Shown: piece by piece, positions 1 through 5,908 of the stretch
Position numbering within the stretch: position 1 is the stretch's first letter
Layout: every line of letters begins with the position of its first letter
Assembly (NCBI GenBank): GCA_019314185.1
Contig: JAFCZU010000193.1
Span: forward strand, 1-11,831
Length of the DNA stretch: 11,831 nucleotides
Direction: 5' to 3'
Origin: Deltaproteobacteria bacterium
GTDB lineage: Bacteria > Desulfobacterota > Desulfobacteria > Desulfobacterales > ETH-SRB1
Position numbers and translations under genes: made by a program
The notes under the pieces: model-generated
The model's input: the letters and a program-made list of their open reading frames with translations, nothing else
Databases searched by the model: none
Told to the model about the DNA's origin: nothing

Positions 1-211
1 ACGGGATGTTGCTCTGTTTACTACTATTATTTTTTAATTTTCAGGATTGTTTTTAGCTCAAAAAATACACCTTAAAAAACCCTGTTTTTTGTCTTGACAA
101 TGGGGAGTACCTTAAAGCAAAAGCCAGAGGTTTCAGCACTTTTAAAAACTTCCGGATAATAATTTTTCTGACTACCGGAAAATTAAAATTCAATCTCGTT
201 AATCAGCATAT

Positions 212-241
212 TGGGTAACCTCTATTAAATGTCGTTACCCA
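212..241. repeat. 8-bp inverted repeat
   Basis: TGGGTAAC (212-219) and GTTACCCA (234-241) are exact reverse complements separated by 14 bp. It could be an operator or a weak hairpin. There is no T-run after it, so a terminator is unlikely. It may be chance in AT-rich DNA. Confidence 0.35.
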
Positions 242-268
242 CTTAAAATGGGAAGGAACCATATAATT

Positions 269-304
269 TTGGCAAATTGTTGCCAACAGAGGCAAAAGCT
301 TGCC
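269..304. promoter_or_regulatory. tandem palindromes GGCAA-N4-TTGCC
   Basis: Two palindromes sit side by side: TTGGCAA-ATTG-TTGCCAA (269-286) and GGCAA-AAGC-TTGCC (291-304). The GGCAA and TTGCC half-sites recur at exactly 20 bp, about two helical turns, so two dimers could bind one face of the DNA. As RNA, the four arms could also pair in alternative ways. A looser relative, GGCAA-N7-TTGC, lies at 442-457. The next downstream gene is the broken sigma-54 activator, so these could be activator sites. The sequence shows the symmetry directly; function is inferred. Confidence 0.4.
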
Positions 305-323
305 GTTTCTGCAATGAATTTGT

Positions 324-351
324 TTGACACACAGAGATTATTCGTGATATT
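324..351 (+). promoter_or_regulatory. possible sigma-70 promoter
   Basis: A perfect -35 box TTGACA (324-329) is followed after 16 bp by GATATT (346-351), which matches the -10 consensus at 4 of 6 positions. It lies just downstream of the tandem palindromes and about 170 bp before the pseudogene. In DNA this AT-rich such matches are common, so the call is weak. Confidence 0.2.
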
Positions 352-516
352 AATTATAATTAGTGATAGCTTTATCCAGCCCGCAACAGGACTTTATCTC
401 GCGGTTTTTGACTACCGGACAAATGGCTCAAAAAGGTAATTGGCAATCAAGAATTGCTATATTTGATTGAAGCGTTAAGTTTATAAAATATCCGAGATAT
501 AAACCTACAAAAACCT

Positions 517-1303
517 GTGAAACTACAATCTCTCTATATAAAGCACCTTGAAAAATCGATCATGCAGGAGTTTATTCTGGGCTCTGATGCGATGCGTTCC
601 ATCATGAAAGAAATTGATCAAGCGGCAAAATATGATGTGAATGTGCTCATCATGGAGGAAAGCGGCACAGGCAAAGAACTGCTTGCCAAGATCATTCATC
701 TGCAAAGCCCCAGAGCTGAAAATCCTTTTGTACCGGTCAACTGCGGTGTTCTTTCCGGCCTGATGTTTGAAGACAAGCTTTTTGGACATGAAAAGGGTTC
801 CTTTACAGGAGCCATCCGCCAGGAAAAAGGCTGTCTTGAGCTGACTGACAAAGGAACCCTTTTTCTCGATGAGGTCGCTGAAATACCACTGGAAAACCAG
901 GTGGACTTTTTGCGTGTTCTGGAAGATTTACAATTTATACGGATCGGAGGAAGTGAGCCGATTAAGGTAGATATCCGCCTTGTCTCGGCAACAAATAAGG
1001 ACCTCAAGGATGAGATAAAACAGGGGTTGTTTCGCGATGATCTCTTTTACCGACTTCACATAGTTCCTATATATACCTCCTTTGAGGGAAAGAATATCGG
1101 TTATCCCCAAGATGGTAGATCGTTTTCTCGATCAATTAGCAGCCAATCACAAAAAGCCCAAACCAACAGTAAAATTAGAGGTTATCGATATTTTCTCTCG
1201 TTATAATTGGCCTGGAAATGTCAGGGAATTGAAAAATCTTGTGGAAAGGGTGAACCTGCAAGGCAAGATAAAACAAGTTTTTTGTAACCGCTCATGTTAT
1301 TAA
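517..1303 (+). pseudogene. sigma-54 activator AAA+ module, frameshifted and truncated
   Basis: Remnant of an enhancer-binding protein that would use ATP hydrolysis to open sigma-54 RNA polymerase complexes. From GTG 517 (or ATG 562) the frame shows a Walker A (ESGTGKEL), the LFGHEKGSFTGA loop in which GSFTGA replaces the usual GAFTGA, a Walker B (GTLFLDEVAEI) and RDDLFYRL. After VPIY the frame breaks at the tract 1069-1075 (atatata). In the next frame, from about 1073, it resumes with IPPLRER and ends with the sensor II motif WPGNVRELKNLVER. Restoring one TA unit would rejoin both halves as VPIYIPPLRER, so a 2-bp slippage loss is likely. No N-terminal sensory domain and no Fis-type helix-turn-helix is present. 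The reading ends at TAA 1301-1303, directly against a MITE-like element. Non-function is inferred from these three defects. Confidence 0.88.
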
Positions 1304-1490
1304 CTCAAGTTTCGCACCCTTGATTTCTATCAATATCAAGACGGTAAGGGTTGAAAATAACATTTTTACAGCGAAATCATTTGCTTATATTTTGTAAACA
1401 GCAACCTGTGCAACAATATTTCGGTTTAAAATTTATTTTTAGCCCTTGCCGTCTAACGCTTTGGCTAAATTAAAGGGTGCGAAACTTGAG
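1304..1490 (+). mobile_element. MITE-like element, copy 1 (complete)
   Basis: A 187-bp element with perfect 18-bp terminal inverted repeats (CTCAAGTTTCGCACCCTT at 1304-1321, its complement ending at 1490). It is flanked by TAA on both sides (1301-1303 and 1491-1493), consistent with a 3-bp target duplication. Farther in, GACGGTAAGGG and CCCTTGCCGTC form a second imperfect inverted pair, continuing into AT-rich complementary arms, so much of the element can fold on itself. No open frame inside could encode a transposase. It abuts the 3' end of the sigma-54 activator remnant and lies 49 bp before the exchanger frame. Strand is arbitrary, chosen to match copy 2. The transposase that moved it is not in the window. 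Confidence 0.85.
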
Positions 1491-1527
1491 TAATTAATCT
1501 ATGCATGATAAGAAGATGAGTACTAAT

Positions 1528-1531
1528 GGAG
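1528..1531 (+). promoter_or_regulatory. ribosome binding site for a non-standard start
   Basis: GGAG lies 8 nt before an ATT codon at 1540, which is the first codon after an in-frame TAA (1537-1539) in the exchanger frame. The spacing is ideal. This supports initiation at ATT, unless a base was lost and the ATG at 1526 was the original start. Confidence 0.4.
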
Positions 1532-1539
1532 AAATATAA

Positions 1540-2565
1540 ATTATTATTCTTGATCTCATTTTATTCGCTGCAGGATCGCTGATTCTCTATTACGGAGCTG
1601 AATGGCTTGTAAAAGGAGCTTCGACTCTTGCGAGAAGTGCGGGCTTAAGTCCGGTTGTTATCGGCCTGACGATTGTCGCTTTCGGCACTTCAGCTCCTGA
1701 ATTTGTTGTAAGCATTGTTTCCTCTATTCAAAATAAGAGCATGATCGCTATAGGAAATGTTGTGGGAAGCAATATCTGCAATATTGCCCTTGTTCTTGGC
1801 CTTACATCTGTTTTTCGCCCACTCACATGCCATAGATCGGTTATCAACAGGGATATACCAATCATGTTAGGCATCTCCTTATATCTGCTGCTTATCTCTT
1901 TTGATTCAAAACTCGGCAGGTTTGATGGGACTACACTATTTTGTGGAATAATAATATACTCATTTTTCAACTATTATACTGCTACAAAGGAATCTAAAAA
2001 CATATCCGGCTTAACCAGTGTAACCTCCAAACTCGACCAATTTCCAACTCGACCAATTTCCAACTCAACCAAACTTGCTGCGGATAAAACTGATTATATC
2101 TCCAGATCTGGCCAAATTGTCCGAATCGTGGCCGGAATAGCAAGTGTAGTCGCAGGCGCGGAAATCGTCGTAAATTCCGCAATCAGCATTATGCATACAT
2201 TTGGTATAAGTGAAAAATTTATCGGACTTACAGTTATAGCATTCGGAACTTCGCTTCCTGAGCTCGCCACTTCCGTTGTGGCGGCAATAAAAAAGGAGAT
2301 GGATATCAGTATCGGCAACTTAGTGGGAAGCAATGTTTTCAACATATTAGGCGTGCTTGGAGCAGCCTCTCTGATAAGACCGATTCAGATCTCTGGAGGA
2401 TTTGTTGAAAGCGGTTTATTAATCGATTATTTTGCTATGATTCTGATCAGTTTTCTTCCGTGGCTTTTTATGAAAAAAACTTTTTCCACCACACGAAAAA
2501 ACGGAGTTGTTCTTTTATTCTGCTATGTTGGATATATAGCCTATCTTACAGTTAAAACGTTGTAA
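1540..2565 (+). CDS. CaCA-family sodium/calcium exchanger
   Basis: An inner-membrane cation antiporter of the YrbG/CaxA kind, which expels calcium in exchange for sodium or protons. Both alpha repeats are present: GLTIVAFGTSAPEF with GNVVGSN, and GLTVIAFGTSLPEL with GNLVGSN. The acidic residues in these motifs bind the cation. About ten hydrophobic segments are visible, with a polar loop between the halves. Read from 1540 the product is about 341 aa, the normal family length, and begins IIILDLILF and then YYGAEWLVKGA, a typical first helix. No ATG, GTG or TTG occurs in frame before ATG 1741, which would delete most of the first alpha repeat. I therefore prefer ATT 1540 behind GGAG. The alternative is a 1-nt loss after ATG 1526, making this a recent pseudogene. 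Family call is firm; the start is uncertain. Confidence 0.85.
   Translation: MIILDLILFAAGSLILYYGAEWLVKGASTLARSAGLSPVVIGLTIVAFGTSAPEFVVSIVSSIQNKSMIAIGNVVGSNICNIALVLGLTSVFRPLTCHRSVINRDIPIMLGISLYLLLISFDSKLGRFDGTTLFCGIIIYSFFNYYTATKESKNISGLTSVTSKLDQFPTRPISNSTKLAADKTDYISRSGQIVRIVAGIASVVAGAEIVVNSAISIMHTFGISEKFIGLTVIAFGTSLPELATSVVAAIKKEMDISIGNLVGSNVFNILGVLGAASLIRPIQISGGFVESGLLIDYFAMILISFLPWLFMKKTFSTTRKNGVVLLFCYVGYIAYLTVKTL
2030..2066 (+). repeat. 16-bp tandem duplication inside the exchanger gene
   Basis: The unit AACTCGACCAATTTCC occurs twice in direct succession (2030-2045, 2046-2061), followed by a 5-bp partial copy. It lies in the polar loop between the two membrane halves. Sixteen is not a multiple of three, so the two copies are read in different frames (LDQFP and then TRPIS) and the downstream alpha repeat is in frame only with the present copy number, barring another compensating change. 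Confidence 0.85.
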
Positions 2566-2586
2566 CTTTAAACAGTATTGATAAAT

Positions 2587-2701
2587 TTGTAAAAAGTCGG
2601 AAAACCACTTTTTACGAACCGTGTTAAGTGTTAGGTGTTAAGTATTTGATATGACAGTTGAATGCTTTATCTTAACACCTGATGAATTCGACTTTTTACA
2701 A
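2587..2701. repeat. nested inverted repeat between convergent genes
   Basis: Outer arms TTGTAAAAAGTCG (2587-2599) and CGACTTTTTACAA (2689-2701) are exact complements. Inside lies a second exact pair, AGGTGTTAAG (2633-2642) and CTTAACACCT (2671-2680). The element fills nearly all of the gap between the exchanger stop and the stop of the PEP-synthase-like gene. It could be a bidirectional terminator, a REP-like repeat, or a small mobile relic. No flanking target duplication is obvious. Confidence 0.65.
2589..2615 (+). terminator. hairpin after the exchanger gene
   Basis: GTAAAAAGT (2589-2597) and ACTTTTTAC (2607-2615) form a perfect 9-bp stem with a 9-nt loop, starting 23 nt after the exchanger stop codon. 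The stem is A/T-rich and the T-run is inside the stem rather than after it, so it would be a weak intrinsic terminator. It competes with the larger nested repeat for the same left arm. Confidence 0.4.
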
Positions 2702-2712
2702 CGCCATCAACA

Positions 2713-5322
2713 TTATTTATTTTGAGGCATCCATTCACTGATGTCGTTAAGCATTTTTTCCTTGTAATAAGCAACTTTCCCAGGGTTGCCCATTATCATA
2801 TCGAGCTGTCTCGTGTGCATTGTAAGATATCCAATCATCTTAAGACGTTTTATTAAAAAAAATTCATCATATCTTTCGATAGTTGCATTCATATAATCTT
2901 CATGTATTTGTACCTGAAAATCATATTTGCCTAAAATTTCTTTTATAAGCTGCATTCTGCGAAGCTTTCTGTTAAGATCTGCGGCCCCGCCCTTAAAACA
3001 GAATTTTATGTAATTTTCTCTAAACTCATCACTGATAAAAGTCTGTACAACCGAATAATGATACCCGAACCGACAGCTTAGATTGCAAAAGTTTTTTGAA
3101 ATAATGGCGCAGTTATTCTGCGAATAATTTGAATGATTTGATGAAGATAAATTACGATTCATGGTAGATTCAAGCATTATGGACATAAGCCCTTTAGTAT
3201 CAACAGGAGGCGGGCCTTCCCATTCTACAGCAGTTATTCCCTCCCATAAAGCAAGCATTGGAGCAGAGGCTATACTTTCAAGCCCTATAGTATTGCCTTT
3301 TGCTGCTCCTTTTAAACCATCGCCCAAATCAATAAGCATCCACTGGGTTGGAAGACCATTTGCAACCAGCCTTTTCCCTGTATTTATGTTTCTGTTTTTT
3401 TTGCCGAAATCAAACATTTCTTTTACCGCCTTTTCATGGCAGAATCGGGTGATGTCATGATATGTGTTGCAGCCATCAGGCGTAAAATCATTGCCTTTTG
3501 GATCAATAAGATTTAGAGGAGTGATATGCTTTAGTATTCTTTTAAGGGTTATATAAACAGGACTCCCTTTAATTGTGCTGATATTTCCCTCAGGCAACTC
3601 TCTTAATAATGCTTCGGCTTTTCCCTCATAAACTTTTCCTGCATAAGCATCAACCGTGATTATAGCTTTGTTTTTAATCCTATCGGTAGCAACAAGAGTA
3701 TCAAAAAGCGCCGGAATGCCGAATTCTCTTGAAACTGTGGCCAGATGACCGGCAATTCCACCACGATCTGTTACCACAGCAACTGCTCTGTTTAGTATTA
3801 CTGCCCACTGAGGCAGAGAGTTTTTTGTCACCAGAACAGCGCCTCTGGGAAATTTGTAAATTTCTTCTGCCGAGTTCAGAATAAATGCCGGGCCGCAGGC
3901 CACACCCGGACTTGCGGCAACGCCTGTATTAAGTATTGTATGATTATTAACTTTTATGGCTGCGGTATCTTTATATCCCCTGGCTTCTTTTTTTATCTGT
4001 TTCAGTGGACGGCTTTGCAGTATTTTAACTGAACCGTTTTTTTCTATAGCCCATTCAATGTCTTGAGGGGTTTTAAAGTGTTTTTCAAGGATAATCGCCT
4101 GTTTTGCCAGAAACCGCGCCTGTATATCCGTAATGGCCGGTGCATATTTCTCCGGTTCAGGCAATTTGACGGTTTGCAGCTTTTTATTGGAGAAAATTAA
4201 AACGCCCTGATCTTTGACATTAATTTCTTTTTTAAGGATTTTAATTACAGGTTCTCTTGAAGCTATAAATAAATCAGGTGATATGCTGCCATCAACCACC
4301 GATTTTCCTAATCCGGGAACGGCATTTATAACGATCTGACTATTGTTACTGTCACCTGGATCTTTCGAATACATAACGCCGCTGGAGACAGCTTCAACCA
4401 TGGGCATACATCCGACGCACATAAGAATATCTTCGTCACGGAAGCCCTTGTTAAAACGGTATGTAATGGCCTGCGGGGAATATTTGCCGGCAAGAACTTT
4501 TTTATATGCGTAAATCAGTGAGTTATAGCTGACATTAAGTTCTGTGTGATATTGACCTGCAAAAGAAGATTCCTCGCTGTCTTCACCGAGAGCGCTGCTG
4601 CGCATTGACACTTTGACATCTTTTTCTGTTTTTTCTTCGAGACGTCTGTATGCATTAAGTATTGCCCTTTCAAGTTCTATAGGAACAGGTGATTGTATGA
4701 TAAGCTTTTGTATGTTTGAACTGGCCGTTCCCAGCATTATCATGTCTTTAATATCAATAGATTGAAGTTGCTGGTTGATTTTTTTTTGAAGCGCGCCATG
4801 ATCCAGAAACAAATTATATGCAGAGGAAGTAACAACAAAACCATGCGGAACATTAAAATCTGCCAGGCTCATAATTTCGCCGAGATTAGCCATTTTACTC
4901 CCGGTGCGGTTTGCACTGTCTTTATTTATCTCTTCAATCGACAGAACCAGTTCACCCTCAATTGATTTTCCCTTTTCCTCCAGTATTTGATTTATTTTAT
5001 ATTGAATATCAGCAAAAGCATGATAGAGCGTTTCATAACGATTGCCTGAAATATCGTTTATTTTTTCAATTAGTTTATATGTATTTACTGAGATGGATGT
5101 GCAGCTTGCACGAACGAATTCCATGCCGAATCTTTGATTCCCGCGCAAAGCAAGTTCCATTTCCGACATGATCTCAAGAATTGTATTATTAATGTCTAAA
5201 AGACTTTTAAAGTTCCAATACTTTGTTTTGAAACTGGCATTATCAGAAAATTCTTCAGAAAAGGAGATCTCCTGCTTTTCCCCTAAAAAAAGTCTTTTTA
5301 TTGACCGCATTAATTCAAACAT
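2713..5322 (-). CDS. PEP-synthase-like phosphotransferase without the PEP barrel
   Basis: An 869-aa soluble protein of the pyruvate phosphate dikinase/PEP synthase superfamily. Residues 1-140 are a helical leader of unknown role. Residues about 143-440 are the ATP-grasp-like nucleotide-binding domain (ANLGEI, VSMRSSALGED, SSFAGQY, QDIEWAI, ILQSRPL). Residues about 460-570 are the swivelling phosphohistidine domain, with the motif VVTDRGGIAGHLATVSREFG and its catalytic His at about 526. The usual C-terminal PEP/pyruvate TIM barrel is absent. In its place is about 290 aa of unknown function containing FGYHYSVVQ and ENYIKFCFKGGAADLNRK, a tail I associate with related deltaproteobacterial proteins. 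ATP-dependent phosphorylation of His526 is expected; the acceptor is unknown. ATG 5320-5322 follows a weak AGAG site. The gene is monocistronic here, convergent with the exchanger, with a MITE relic 26 bp upstream. Confidence 0.85.
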   Translation of the reverse strand: MFELMRSIKRLFLGEKQEISFSEEFSDNASFKTKYWNFKSLLDINNTILEIMSEMELALRGNQRFGMEFVRASCTSISVNTYKLIEKINDISGNRYETLYHAFADIQYKINQILEEKGKSIEGELVLSIEEINKDSANRTGSKMANLGEIMSLADFNVPHGFVVTSSAYNLFLDHGALQKKINQQLQSIDIKDMIMLGTASSNIQKLIIQSPVPIELERAILNAYRRLEEKTEKDVKVSMRSSALGEDSEESSFAGQYHTELNVSYNSLIYAYKKVLAGKYSPQAITYRFNKGFRDEDILMCVGCMPMVEAVSSGVMYSKDPGDSNNSQIVINAVPGLGKSVVDGSISPDLFIASREPVIKILKKEINVKDQGVLIFSNKKLQTVKLPEPEKYAPAITDIQARFLAKQAIILEKHFKTPQDIEWAIEKNGSVKILQSRPLKQIKKEARGYKDTAAIKVNNHTILNTGVAASPGVACGPAFILNSAEEIYKFPRGAVLVTKNSLPQWAVILNRAVAVVTDRGGIAGHLATVSREFGIPALFDTLVATDRIKNKAIITVDAYAGKVYEGKAEALLRELPEGNISTIKGSPVYITLKRILKHITPLNLIDPKGNDFTPDGCNTYHDITRFCHEKAVKEMFDFGKKNRNINTGKRLVANGLPTQWMLIDLGDGLKGAAKGNTIGLESIASAPMLALWEGITAVEWEGPPPVDTKGLMSIMLESTMNRNLSSSNHSNYSQNNCAIISKNFCNLSCRFGYHYSVVQTFISDEFRENYIKFCFKGGAADLNRKLRRMQLIKEILGKYDFQVQIHEDYMNATIERYDEFFLIKRLKMIGYLTMHTRQLDMIMGNPGKVAYYKEKMLNDISEWMPQNK

Positions 5323-5348
5323 AATTACTCTGAAATTCAGTTTATTTT

Positions 5349-5622
5349 CTCAAGTTTCGCACCCTTGATTTCTATCAATATCAAGACTGTAAGGGTTGAA
5401 AATAACATTTTTACAGCGAAATCATTTGCTTATATTTTGTAACCGGCAACCCCTGCAACATACATTACGATCAGGCGCAAAGGAGATATAACATATTGAA
5501 TTTAACAGTGTATTAAGCATCAATCTTATATTAATTGATTGGCGCCGTTGTAAAAACCACAGGCAGTATATTTCGGTTTAAAATTTATTTTTAGCCCTTG
5601 CCGTCTAACGCTTTGGCTAAAT
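5349..5622 (+). mobile_element. MITE-like element, copy 2 (right end lost, longer centre)
   Basis: The same element as at 1304-1490, in the same orientation. Bases 5349-5460 match copy 1 positions 1304-1415 with five differences in 112. Bases 5568-5622 match copy 1 positions 1416-1470 exactly over 55 bp. Between them are 107 bp (5461-5567) absent from copy 1. Homology stops at ...GGCTAAAT, so the right terminal repeat is missing and this copy should be immobile by itself. It lies 26 bp upstream of the start codon of the PEP-synthase-like gene. Either copy 1 is an internal-deletion derivative or copy 2 carries an insertion. Confidence 0.85.
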
Positions 5623-5908
5623 CTGCAAAAGTCGAAATGTAGTATTCTCAAGCAGTTATAGATTGCATTAGCTATAGTTTCCACCAGAGTGACAATTTTT
5701 AATAGATCATACCACAAACTATTTTAATCGGCAAATAAGCGCGGATCCTTGTGCTAAAATTTCATCATGAAACACCAACTTCATAATGAAATTTATTAAC
5801 AAATGTTTGAGTTTTTTGCAGTCTATTATAAGATTCTTAGGAGATTTTCGCGAATCCTTGATGCGTAAAAGATTGGTGCGGATTGAGTAAAAGCTTGCTC
5901 CATTTATG
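5623..5908. other. AT-rich spacer between MITE copy 2 and the signalling operon
   Basis: No convincing gene. A 79-codon frame on the minus strand (5719-5958) overlaps the end of the PAS-HisKA gene in another frame and resembles nothing I know. The one clear structure is the long hairpin at 5757-5794, listed separately. Confidence 0.45.
5757..5794 (-). terminator. 15-bp hairpin downstream of the signalling operon
   Basis: Arms 5757-5771 and 5780-5794 pair over 15 positions with an 8-nt loop and a single C/A mismatch. On the minus-strand transcript that mismatch becomes a G-U wobble, which favours a role in the leftward RNA. It lies about 115 nt beyond the stop of the last operon gene and is followed by only four U residues. 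It could be an intrinsic terminator or a 3'-end stabilising structure. Confidence 0.45.

Larger units (their letters stand above)
1..516. other. AT-rich non-coding region
   Basis: I find no convincing gene in this half kilobase. A 63-codon open frame at 248-439 has no recognisable domain, no good ribosome site, and runs over palindromic DNA. The stretch holds several inverted repeats listed separately and an 11-bp direct repeat TGACTACCGGA at 169-179 and 409-419. A TTCCGG/CCGGAA pair near 151-179 could be the relic of a hairpin. It could be the upstream control region of the broken sigma-54 activator, or the decayed remains of the gene's missing N-terminal part. I see no receiver or PAS-like reading in any frame. 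Confidence 0.5.

Noticed and set aside
248..439. 63-codon open frame on the plus strand
   Set aside because: No recognisable domain, no good ribosome site, and it runs across palindromic regulatory-looking DNA; likely chance.
440..458. Apparent sigma-54 promoter (TTGGCA ... TTGCT) upstream of the pseudogene
   Set aside because: The GG and GC elements are separated by 12 bp; sigma-54 promoters need 10.
1446..1474. Outward promoter within MITE copy 1 (TTGCCG ... ATTAAA) driving the exchanger
   Set aside because: The -10 match is poor at the correct spacing.
3161..3460. 99-codon plus-strand open frame inside the PEP-synthase-like gene
   Set aside because: Antisense to a conserved coding region; a shadow frame.
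5526..5717. 63-codon minus-strand open frame
   Set aside because: Mostly lies in MITE copy 2 sequence; shows no protein family features.
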